The notes under the pieces were generated by a model that did not search any database, was not told where the DNA came from, and worked only from the letters and a program-made list of their open reading frames with translations. A stretch of DNA of 7,762 bases, taken from CAYYMD01 sp964480425. Its GTDB lineage: Bacteria > Planctomycetota > Phycisphaerae > SM23-33. The position numbers and the translations under genes are program-made. Shown here piece by piece: positions 1 through 4,926 of this stretch; the first letter of the stretch is position 1, and every line of letters starts with the position of its first letter. The DNA is taken from positions 1 through 7,762 of the forward strand of contig CAYZPY010000121.1 in NCBI GenBank assembly GCA_964480425.1. The letters are read 5' to 3'.

Positions 1-1
1 C

Positions 2-1117
2 GACGACGACACCACCGAGGCGCGCCCCGGTGCGGGATGCCGGGTCGAAATGCAAATAACGATGCAGGATGTCCGATTAGCGTTGAAACGTATATGCTCG
101 TTGTGCTACCGGGGCTATCGGTTCGCCCCGTCGGATTTCGACGATCTCGCCGGTCCGGGCGGGCGGGACATCATCATCGCCGCCGCCGGCGTTTCGGACG
201 CGCAACGGCCGAAATGGTCCGCCGGCTTTATCGAGGTTCCCCCGGCCGGGGTGGAACAGGTGAAAATACCTGACGCGGCGCGCCAATACTGGTCGAGGCA
301 TTGTGGCGAAGGTGCAGGCGCGGCGGCGGTGCAATCCGCACTCTCGCGGGCCCGGGCGCGACTGGCCCGGCGGGTGACCGAGGCACACATCACACCCGAG
401 ATGACCGTCGGCGAATTCGTTGATTCGTCGTCCGATCGGGATGTCGATCCGGAGCAGTTCATCCTTGCGGCCCGTCCGTCGGGGGTTTACTACCATCGCG
501 ACGCGCCGGTAGCGGAGGTCCGGCTCGACATGGAGTTGCAGACCATGTATGCGGCGGTTAGAACGTGGGCGCGGGTGCACGCGCCATCGCGTCGGCGAAT
601 CATCGCCCGGCTGGAGAAACTAATCGTAAACTCGCCCGGCGAGATAATCGCCCAGGTCGCACCGGCATCGCCGCCGGAGCGGATGCTCGAAGATATCAAC
701 GACCGAGCGAGGGCGAAGATGTCACTGGTCGAAAACGCGCCCCCGTGGCTGGGCAGGTCGCTCAAGGTCGTCACCGTCGAAAAGTCCGGCGGCCAAAAGA
801 AACGCCCCGGCGCCGACCGGCAGTGTCTGGACGCGATGATCGAACTTGTAAAAAGCATCTGTCAACTGCCCGCCGCAGGGGACGGGGAACTGGACATAGG
901 CGACCTGTACGCCGGCGAGCAGGCCGTCGGCGAGGCGCTGGCGGTGTTTATCCAGGACGCCAGGATAATCCGCCGAGCCGAGTCGCCATCGTCGGACACT
1001 CAGCCGGCGGCTAAGACCGAGGTCCGCACGGAAGCCCAAATCGACCTTCTTGGACTGTGGCGGATTCTCATGCACTTCGCCCCGGGATGTGGTCGCCCGG
1101 GTCGCCCGGTAGGATAA
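2..1117 (+). CDS. LPP20-family-like protein, 5'-partial
   Basis: The reading frame is open from the left edge to a TAA at 1115-1117. The first ATG is at 50 and another in-frame ATG is at 62. Neither has a Shine-Dalgarno sequence, and no stop lies upstream, so I treat the gene as cut by the edge. Counting from the ATG at 50, residues about 88-172 resemble the LPP20/FlgO-like pattern. There is an Ala/Arg-rich helix (AAAVQSALSRARARLARRVT), then a T-V-x-E/D-F-V segment, a helix ending in an alanine-rich turn, and a Tyr-rich strand with alternating hydrophobics (VAEVRLDMELQTMY). That family comprises periplasmic or outer-membrane lipoproteins of poorly known function. The N-terminal and C-terminal thirds are not recognised, and the last 20 residues are Gly/Pro/Arg-rich. 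It converges on the aldo/keto reductase, with 97 bp between the stops. Coding is fairly sure; the family call is moderate to weak because it rests on pattern memory. Confidence 0.65.
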   Translation, partial: DDDTTEARPGAGCRVEMQITMQDVRLALKRICSLCYRGYRFAPSDFDDLAGPGGRDIIIAAAGVSDAQRPKWSAGFIEVPPAGVEQVKIPDAARQYWSRHCGEGAGAAAVQSALSRARARLARRVTEAHITPEMTVGEFVDSSSDRDVDPEQFILAARPSGVYYHRDAPVAEVRLDMELQTMYAAVRTWARVHAPSRRRIIARLEKLIVNSPGEIIAQVAPASPPERMLEDINDRARAKMSLVENAPPWLGRSLKVVTVEKSGGQKKRPGADRQCLDAMIELVKSICQLPAAGDGELDIGDLYAGEQAVGEALAVFIQDARIIRRAESPSSDTQPAAKTEVRTEAQIDLLGLWRILMHFAPGCGRPGRPVG

Positions 1118-1138
1118 GCAGGTTCACCTTTGAAGCAT

Positions 1139-1178
1139 ATTCCCGACGGCATCTGTGCCGCAATCTCGCGTCGGGGAT
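1139..1178. repeat. Inverted repeat between convergent genes
   Basis: The arms ATTCCCGACG (1139-1148) and CGTCGGGGAT (1169-1178) pair over 10 bp with one G-U wobble. The loop contains a second stem, CGGCA-tctg-TGCCG. It lies between the stops of the converging LPP20-like and aldo/keto reductase genes, where a bidirectional terminator would be expected. Neither strand has a real U-tract after the stem, so it does not qualify as a standard intrinsic terminator. It may act as an RNA 3'-end stabiliser or a Rho-dependent end. Confidence 0.5.
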
Positions 1179-1214
1179 TCGCCTGGTCGCACGCACGCCG
1201 CGAGAGGTTCGGGA

Positions 1215-2303
1215 TTATTCCTGCTTATCGGCCAGTTCGGCCAGGTGTTTCATACGATCGCGGATGGGCAGGTGCTGGGTGCACTTGTCCTCGCACGCAC
1301 CGCACTCGGTGCAGTTCTTGGCGGTGGCGATGTCTTCCTGCCAGTGCCACTTGAGCCGCCCGAATATCGGCTTGTCGTCGTCGTTGCTGAGGATCTTCAT
1401 GTTGTAGGCGTCCATCATCGCGCGGACGTTGATGCCCTCGGGGCAGGGCAGGCAATACCCGCAGCAGGTGCACAGTCCCTGAAACGAACCGAGGATGTTG
1501 CTGCGCATTCGATCGATATGCTCGGCGGAATACGGGTGGAAATCCTCCACAGCCGCTACCGCCTCATCGACGTGTTGCTTCGTGGTGAAGCCAACCAGCG
1601 CCGAGGTGATGTTCGGATTGGATACGTTGAACCGCAGCGCCGCTTCGACCACGGACTCCTCGGGTGACGATCTTATAAAATCGAACCGCTCGGCGTTGTT
1701 GGGAATCAGTCCGCCGCTTAGAGGATTCATCGTCACCACGCCGATGCCCATGCGTCCGGCCGCTTCCACCGCCACCTCTCGCGCGGGGAAGTTAATGGCG
1801 CAGTAACCCAGCGTAACGCCTTCGAAAATTCCCTCTGCCAGGAGCTCCTTCAGATCGTCGCCGGGAAGATGCGAGGAGACAACAAGGTGCTCGATGAGAC
1901 CTTCCTGTTTGGCCTTGAGGGCTTCGGACACGGCCTGGCGGCGCTTCTTCCACTTCTCCAGCGTAACGATGCACCAGATGTGGTAGAAGTTGATCTTCTC
2001 GACGTTGAGTCGCTTCAGCGATCGCTCCAGGTCGGCGCGGAGCCCGTCGGCGCTTTCGGCCTCACTCTTGGTCGAGACGTAAAACGTGCCGGGTTTCATC
2101 TGCGCCACGGCGGCGCCGACAATCTCCTCGCTGTGGTCCTTGCAGTACTTGGGTGCGGTGTCGAAATAGTTAACGCCCTTGTTGTAGGCGTGCATGACGA
2201 TCTCGGCGTTGGAGTCGATATCGTCGGGATTGGCGAACCTCATGCCGCCGAATCCTATTACCGATATGTTTTTTCCGGTCTGTCCGTAAGTCTTGTGCCA
2301 CAT
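1215..2303 (-). CDS. Aldo/keto reductase with C-terminal 4Fe-4S ferredoxin domain
   Basis: This 362-aa cytosolic protein is an AKR-type TIM barrel fused to a bacterial ferredoxin domain, the usual length for this fusion. After an N-terminal strand with IGFGGMRF, the AKR tetrad is visible as Asp48 (YFDTAPKY), Tyr53, Lys79 (YVSTKSE) and His108 (FYHIW). The ferredoxin part holds two cysteine groups: C278/C281/C284/C287 in CTCCGYCLPCP, and C331/C334/C337/C341 in CTECGACEDKC. Members of this group probably pass electrons between Fe-S clusters and NAD(P)H or a carbonyl substrate. The substrate cannot be read from sequence. The ATG at 2303 is supported by GAGAGG (2309-2314) five bases upstream. The gene stands alone behind a strong promoter at 2365-2393. 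The family is sure; the physiological role is unknown. Confidence 0.95.
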   Translation of the reverse strand: MWHKTYGQTGKNISVIGFGGMRFANPDDIDSNAEIVMHAYNKGVNYFDTAPKYCKDHSEEIVGAAVAQMKPGTFYVSTKSEAESADGLRADLERSLKRLNVEKINFYHIWCIVTLEKWKKRRQAVSEALKAKQEGLIEHLVVSSHLPGDDLKELLAEGIFEGVTLGYCAINFPAREVAVEAAGRMGIGVVTMNPLSGGLIPNNAERFDFIRSSPEESVVEAALRFNVSNPNITSALVGFTTKQHVDEAVAAVEDFHPYSAEHIDRMRSNILGSFQGLCTCCGYCLPCPEGINVRAMMDAYNMKILSNDDDKPIFGRLKWHWQEDIATAKNCTECGACEDKCTQHLPIRDRMKHLAELADKQE

Positions 2304-2364
2304 ATCAACCTCTCGGGTTTAGAAGATTACCATCCCCCGGCCGATGCCTTTACGAAATTTCGTC

Positions 2365-2393
2365 ATTATAGGCGATTAGACGACGGATGTGAA
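2365..2393 (-). promoter_or_regulatory. Sigma70-type promoter of the aldo/keto reductase gene
   Basis: On the minus strand TTCACA (2393-2388, 5/6 to consensus) and TATAAT (2370-2365, 6/6) are separated by exactly 17 bp. The predicted start is near 2358, giving a leader of about 55 nt before the ATG at 2303. The match is unusually good for a GC-rich genome and suggests vegetative, fairly strong expression. Confidence 0.75.
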
Positions 2394-2569
2394 TATTTTC
2401 ATCGTTTGAAATCATATTTGAACCGTTATTGCGCGCGGAAGCGGTATATTGCACGTTGTCGCGCGTAAAATGGGCGTATCGCTCGCCGTTGCGTGATATT
2501 GCGCAAATATACCCCTTGACAAGTTTGGTGTGGACGCTTGCCCTACCGGCTGAATCCGTGCCGGAACAG
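2394..2569. other. Intergenic region between the reductase promoter and the SRP RNA end
   Basis: No gene is seen here. The stretch is AT-rich next to the promoter and contains repeated ATATTGC/TATTGCGC-like words (near 2428, 2443 and 2495). It also holds a near-palindrome around TTGCGCAA (2499-2506, within ATATTGCGCAAATAT). A TTGACA on the plus strand (2516-2521) has no acceptable -10 partner. The TTGCGCAA site could be an operator, but it lies about 110 bp upstream of the reductase promoter, so no regulatory claim is made. Confidence 0.3.
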
Positions 2570-2593
2570 AAAAAGAGCGCCGTGCACTCCGCT
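2570..2593 (-). terminator. Probable SRP RNA terminator / U-tract
   Basis: Immediately after the 3' end of the SRP RNA the minus strand runs into CTCTTTTTC; the five T's are 2574-2570. A weak local hairpin, AGCG (2593-2590) with CGCT (2579-2576), precedes it. The main upstream stem would be the long-range closing helix of the SRP RNA itself. This fits the expected transcript end but is weak as a stand-alone terminator. Confidence 0.4.
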
Positions 2594-2865
2594 TTGAACC
2601 TTTCTGTCGGGGTTCTGCGGACGGAACGGCTCAGGCCAGGTTGCCCTCCAACACACGCCGCCGCTCGCTTATGGCTGCTTCCTTCCGGACCTGACCAGGT
2701 TCGCGGCGCGACGTTGCAGAGGATCCGGCCTTCAACGCCGTCCGCACGCAGGGTTGTCCCGACGGAACAAGCCCTGGGCGGAGTATTCGGCCCCGCTATA
2801 GCGGATTGCGGGTCATCCCGATAAATCGGGAATCAGGGCACCGCTAGCGCCCCGCTTAGCACGGC
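2579..2865 (-). ncRNA. ffs: Large-type bacterial SRP RNA (Alu + S domain)
   Basis: This is the RNA scaffold of the signal recognition particle, which with Ffh and FtsY directs membrane proteins to the translocon. The S-domain core, including GGTCAGGTCCGGAAGGAAGC with its GGAA tetraloop, lies at 2696-2673 on the minus strand. The RNA has both ends of the large (Bacillus scRNA-like) form. The 5' GCCGTGC (2865-2859) pairs with the 3' GCACGGC (2585-2579). Helix 3 is GGGC...GCCC around a loop with AGCGGU. Helix 4 is CCCGC (2812-2808) with GCGGG (2796-2792), with AAUCC in its loop. The loop GG and CC can form the known Alu loop-loop contact. Outer S-domain helices include TGCGGACGG/CCGTCCGCA (2616-2624 with 2738-2746). 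The predicted 5' G at 2865 is seven bases below the promoter -10. The length of about 287 nt is slightly long because of an extra hairpin at 2815-2833. Confidence 0.93.
2815..2833 (-). repeat. Extra palindromic hairpin inside the SRP Alu domain
   Basis: The minus strand reads UUCCCGAUUUAUCGGGA-type sequence: TCCCGAT and ATCGGGA pair perfectly around a two-base centre (practically 6 bp with a 4-nt loop). It sits between helix 3 (ending GUGCCCUG) and helix 4 (starting ACCCGCAAUCC). The large SRP RNAs I can recall carry only a short UGUA(A) linker at this point. It looks like a small insertion, possibly of a palindromic intergenic repeat. No second copy is present in this window. Confidence 0.7.
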
Positions 2866-2871
2866 ATATTA

Positions 2872-2900
2872 ATGATACGAAAATTGAGACATAAAGACAA
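2872..2900 (-). promoter_or_regulatory. Promoter of the SRP RNA gene
   Basis: TTGTCT (2900-2895, 4/6) and TATCAT (2877-2872, 5/6) lie 17 bp apart on the minus strand. The transcription start expected from this spacing is the G at 2865. That is exactly the first base of the 5' GCCGTGC arm of the SRP RNA, so the promoter and RNA predictions support each other. Confidence 0.65.
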
Positions 2901-2902
2901 AC

Positions 2903-2950
2903 GGTTGATTCGTTAACTGGTTAATCGGTTGATCGGTAAATCGGTTAATC
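2903..2950 (+). repeat. Six in-register copies of a degenerate 8-bp repeat (GGTTAATC)
   Basis: Reading in steps of eight from 2903 gives GGTTGATT, CGTTAACT, GGTTAATC, GGTTGATC, GGTAAATC and GGTTAATC. A seventh, more decayed unit (TGTTGTTA) may follow. The array ends three bases before the SRP RNA -35 box. It may be a slippage-prone simple repeat or a set of protein-binding sites. AT-rich sequence upstream of a stable-RNA promoter could also act as an UP-like element. Confidence 0.7.
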
Positions 2951-3002
2951 TGTTGTTAAATGGATTTTACCTTCCGCACATGGCATGTTTGGGATTTGTT
3001 TT

Positions 3003-3488
3003 CTATTGGATATAAATTTCGGCAGCGGACCATGGTTTGGGTCCGGACTGTAAGACCTTCAGGCGGACGTACCTTGCCAGTATGGGGCGGATAAGCAGCA
3101 CAGTGGTGACCTTTCGCGTGCCGTAGACGGTCTTTCGCGTGGTAAAAATTTTTCCGTCTGTGCTGGTGGCCAATTCCAGTTGTGTCGCGTAGCCGTGACC
3201 GTTGGGTCCGTGATTGACGACCACCATGTTGAACATGCATGGTCTGGACAGGTCGACGGTGAGCGTTGCGCCGCTTCCGGCGTGGGAAGCGACCGCGGCG
3301 GTGGAGGGATTGGCATCCACCGCATTGCCGGCGTCGGACACATTGCCGGACGCCCGCCAGCGGTTTTTAGCAGTGACGGCCGTCTTTACGATGTCCGGCG
3401 GCTTCTGGATATAGGGCGAGTCGCACCCGACGAGGGCAAGTGCGGTAATCATCAGGACGACGTTAAATTTAATGCAAATACGGCTCAA
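3003..3488 (-). CDS. Discoidin (F5/8 type C)-like lipoprotein
   Basis: This is a predicted exported lipoprotein carrying one small F5/8 type C-like beta-sandwich, a fold that commonly binds carbohydrate or cell-surface ligands. The visible discoidin pattern is AVDANPST near the start, a VDLSRP strand, TSTDGKIF (the usual S-x-DG motif), ARYVRLKVL, and a final W-S-A-A-E-I-Y-I strand at the C-terminus. A hydrophobic stretch ends in the lipobox LALVGC. I prefer a TTG start at 3488: it has AAGGA (3502-3498) nine bases upstream and places the lipobox Cys at residue 22, an ideal lipoprotein signal. ATG codons at 3512 and 3563 are in frame but have no Shine-Dalgarno and give an unusually long n-region; the 3563 start would give 186 aa. 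It stands alone, so the ligand is unknown. Confidence 0.8.
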   Translation of the reverse strand: MSRICIKFNVVLMITALALVGCDSPYIQKPPDIVKTAVTAKNRWRASGNVSDAGNAVDANPSTAAVASHAGSGATLTVDLSRPCMFNMVVVNHGPNGHGYATQLELATSTDGKIFTTRKTVYGTRKVTTVLLIRPILARYVRLKVLQSGPKPWSAAEIYIQ

Positions 3489-3563
3489 TTTTTCAGGTCC
3501 TTGCAGGAGCATATAAAACCGGATTGTATCGGCCCACCACGTGTCCGCCTTATCCGGGTTCAT

Positions 3564-3593
3564 AATATTCGTCTGTAACGGTCTTTAAGTCAA
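3564..3593 (-). promoter_or_regulatory. Possible promoter of the discoidin lipoprotein gene
   Basis: TTGACT (3593-3588, 5/6) and AATATT (3569-3564, 4/6) lie 18 bp apart on the minus strand. The start would fall near 3557, downstream of the ATG at 3563, which agrees with the preferred TTG start at 3488. The -35 region TTGACTTAA also occurs at the small-RNA promoter near 7511. The -10 is weak. Confidence 0.35.
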
Positions 3594-3683
3594 GGCGAAC
3601 AAATCGCATTTTTATGCGCTATTATGAAGTAGAAGAATATATAAGCACAAGTGCCCGAATGGCAAAGCATAAGCGTAAATATC

Positions 3684-3959
3684 ATGAACAGTAAATATGA
3701 CAAAACGACTATCAGGACCGCTAACACCTCGCGTCGCAGCAGTCGCCGGACCGGCAGGCAGGGTCCGCGGATAGATCCTCGCAGCATGTTCCGCGTGCCT
3801 CCCTCCAAGGCCGGGGCAAAGCGGGTCCTGCTAAACTGCCATTACTGCGGATACAGTCCTCCATCCCTGCCCCAGGGGGGCGTTTGCCCCAAGTGCGGGG
3901 GGCACAGTTGGGAAAGATTCGCTATCTCCCGACGCCTGATGCCCGAAGACCAGCAGTAA
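3684..3959 (+). CDS. Small zinc-ribbon protein
   Basis: From the ATG at 3684 the product has 91 residues. The N-terminal half is basic and probably disordered (many R, S, T, K). The C-terminal half carries a zinc ribbon: C-x2-C (CHYCGY) and, 14 residues later, C-x2-C (CPKCGG), followed by HSWERF. Such four-cysteine knuckles bind structural zinc in many small nucleic-acid- or protein-binding proteins, so no specific role can be assigned. The start is uncertain: a GTG at 3651 adds 11 residues, and neither start has a clear Shine-Dalgarno. An internal ATG at 3786 would keep only the ribbon. The upstream DNA is AT-rich. A 12-bp palindrome (3962-3973) follows the stop without a T-tract. Confidence 0.7.
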   Translation: MNSKYDKTTIRTANTSRRSSRRTGRQGPRIDPRSMFRVPPSKAGAKRVLLNCHYCGYSPPSLPQGGVCPKCGGHSWERFAISRRLMPEDQQ

Positions 3960-3990
3960 CGGCCGAGCTCGGCGTCGGAAAAAGCAACCC

Positions 3991-4199
3991 ATGGATTACG
4001 GGGAGGATTTTTCTATGCGCCGCGGCGACCGGTGGCCGGGGACGATTCGGCGCGCTATAATTATCCGAGGCGCGCAGCGGAGTATCCGGGCTGTGCGGCA
4101 CTGGAGTGTTCATTTTGCAGGTTTACCGGCCGGGACCCTGAATCCGGCCATGTGCGAGGTTTGAGGATCGGTCCGGCCGGGGAGATGTTTGGACGATGA
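3991..4199 (+). pseudogene. Possible frameshifted small gene, unknown function
   Basis: An ATG at 4015 has a strong GGGAGG at the right distance, and an in-frame ATG lies upstream at 3991 (MDYGEDFS...). Read straight through, this frame gives an implausible Arg/Ile-rich tail ending at 4164. From about 4040 a different frame looks much more like protein (DDSARYNYPRRAAEYPG, then ECSFCRFTGRDPE, then GHVRGLRIGPAGEMFGR) and runs to TGA at 4197-4199. That second frame has no ATG of its own. One extra base in the GGGG run at 4038-4041 would join the start and the second frame into about 61-69 residues with a CxxC pair. I do not recognise the family. It may be a real frameshift, an assembly error, or no gene at all. 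Confidence 0.35.
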
Positions 4200-4274
4200 G
4201 GGAAGTATTTGCAAGTCATGTCGTGTTGATCCCACAGACGGAGCTAATGGACAGCCCCGCACGGAGGCACAATC

Positions 4275-4565
4275 ATGGTCACCTTAAGCACACGGAGATT
4301 CGCGCATCCCTCCAGCCGCTTCACCTATCGCCACGCCGAGGGTATAGCCCGCAGGGCGTCGCGCGGCGCCCCCGGGGTGGTGTTCGTGGACCTTGACGGC
4401 GTGACGGACACCACAACGGCGGCCCTTGCCCGCCTGGTGGTGCTCCGGGGCAAACTGCTGTCGGGAGGCGGCGACCTGATGATAAGCGGAATAGGCGGCA
4501 AGGCGCGCAACCTGTATGCGGTTCTGCGGTTCGACAAACTGCTGCCGATGGACGCCGCCTTGTAA
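4275..4565 (+). CDS. STAS-domain protein (anti-sigma-factor antagonist-like)
   Basis: This 96-aa single-domain protein starts at an ATG with GGAGG (4263-4267) seven bases upstream. It follows the STAS pattern. The core strand VVFVDLDGVT (about 35-44) is followed by a helix DTTTAALARLVVLRGKLL, a Gly-rich turn, the strand DLMISGIG, and a last helix/strand with LRFDKLLPM. STAS proteins bind anti-sigma kinases or serve in partner-switching regulation, and are controlled by phosphorylation at a Ser/Thr after the core strand. Here that segment reads D-T-T-T (45-48) rather than the usual D-S-S-G, so Thr phosphorylation or loss of control are both possible. The N-terminal strand is short or degenerate. 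No kinase, phosphatase or sigma gene is adjacent. Confidence 0.75.
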   Translation: MVTLSTRRFAHPSSRFTYRHAEGIARRASRGAPGVVFVDLDGVTDTTTAALARLVVLRGKLLSGGGDLMISGIGGKARNLYAVLRFDKLLPMDAAL

Positions 4566-4611
4566 TCGCCGCAGGCGGGAAACGGGCGCGTTTTTTGCCC
4601 GGCGGGCGATT
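4564..4611. repeat. Nested inverted repeat after the STAS gene
   Basis: The outer arms AATCGCC (4564-4570) and GGCGATT (4605-4611) are perfect. The inner arms CGGGC (4583-4587) and GCCCG (4597-4601) are also perfect, with a T6 run in the loop. It begins directly at the STAS stop codon and reaches into the promoter of the next gene (-35 at 4595-4600). It may mark the end of the STAS transcript, but the T-run lies inside the loop rather than after the stem, so it is not a canonical terminator. Confidence 0.45.
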
Positions 4612-4623
4612 AAAACTTATAAT
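4595..4623 (+). promoter_or_regulatory. Promoter of the six-cysteine small protein gene
   Basis: TTGCCC (4595-4600, 4/6) and TATAAT (4618-4623, 6/6) are 17 bp apart. The expected start near 4630 gives a leader of about 25 nt containing the ribosome-binding site. The -10 sits in a short AT-rich island in otherwise GC-rich sequence. Confidence 0.65.
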
Positions 4624-4654
4624 TTAATTAACCCTTAATCCGGGAGGGCCGGAA

Positions 4655-4873
4655 ATGGACCACGATAAAATATGCGACTGCATGTTCAAGGACGACTGTT
4701 CGACATATTCCGATCCGCTCATTGACTCGGTGATGAAGGGTCCTGCCGGTTTCGGTTGCACGGACCGCAACGACCACTACCGCAGGGAGCACTGCAAGAG
4801 TTTCGACTGCAAGTACCTCTCGGCGATGCTATCGGACATGCTCGGCGGGCAAAAGCAGCATGCCGGTCGATGA
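4655..4873 (+). CDS. Six-cysteine small protein, unknown function
   Basis: This 72-aa soluble protein starts at an ATG with GGGAGG (4642-4647) seven bases upstream and has its own promoter. It has no signal peptide or membrane segment. Cysteines are at 7, 9, 15, 35, 47 and 52, with histidines at 3, 41, 46 and 69, and the N-terminal third is acidic (MDHDKICDCMFKDDC). The Cys/His content suggests metal or Fe-S binding, or disulfides, but I do not recognise the family. Its stop lies 53 bp from the stop of the convergent metal permease gene, so a role in metal handling is possible by position only. The promoter, RBS and composition make it very likely to be a real gene. Confidence 0.75.
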   Translation: MDHDKICDCMFKDDCSTYSDPLIDSVMKGPAGFGCTDRNDHYRREHCKSFDCKYLSAMLSDMLGGQKQHAGR

Positions 4874-4926
4874 GGCGGGGGCAGTCGTGAAAGTCATTGG
4901 GCGTCAGGGGCGCGACGGAAAGATTG

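Noticed and set aside
2634..2730. Small-type (4.5S) SRP RNA only
   Set aside because: This core alone would fit the small form, but the flanks carry the Alu domain and the paired 5' and 3' ends of the large form.
2429..2824. 131-codon plus-strand ORF in the intergenic region
   Set aside because: It lies antisense across most of the SRP RNA, and the protein looks random.
3590..3808. 72-codon minus-strand ORF with strongly hydrophobic stretches
   Set aside because: The hydrophobicity comes from the AT-rich intergenic DNA. It is antisense to the zinc-ribbon gene, lacks a Shine-Dalgarno and resembles nothing known.
4056..4061. Perfect TATAAT on the plus strand upstream of the STAS gene
   Set aside because: No -35 better than 3/6 at 16-18 bp, and it falls in the probable coding frame of the small frameshifted ORF.
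4196..4396. 66-codon ORF whose ATG overlaps the preceding TGA
   Set aside because: Most of it runs in another frame over the STAS gene, which has the better RBS and a recognisable domain.
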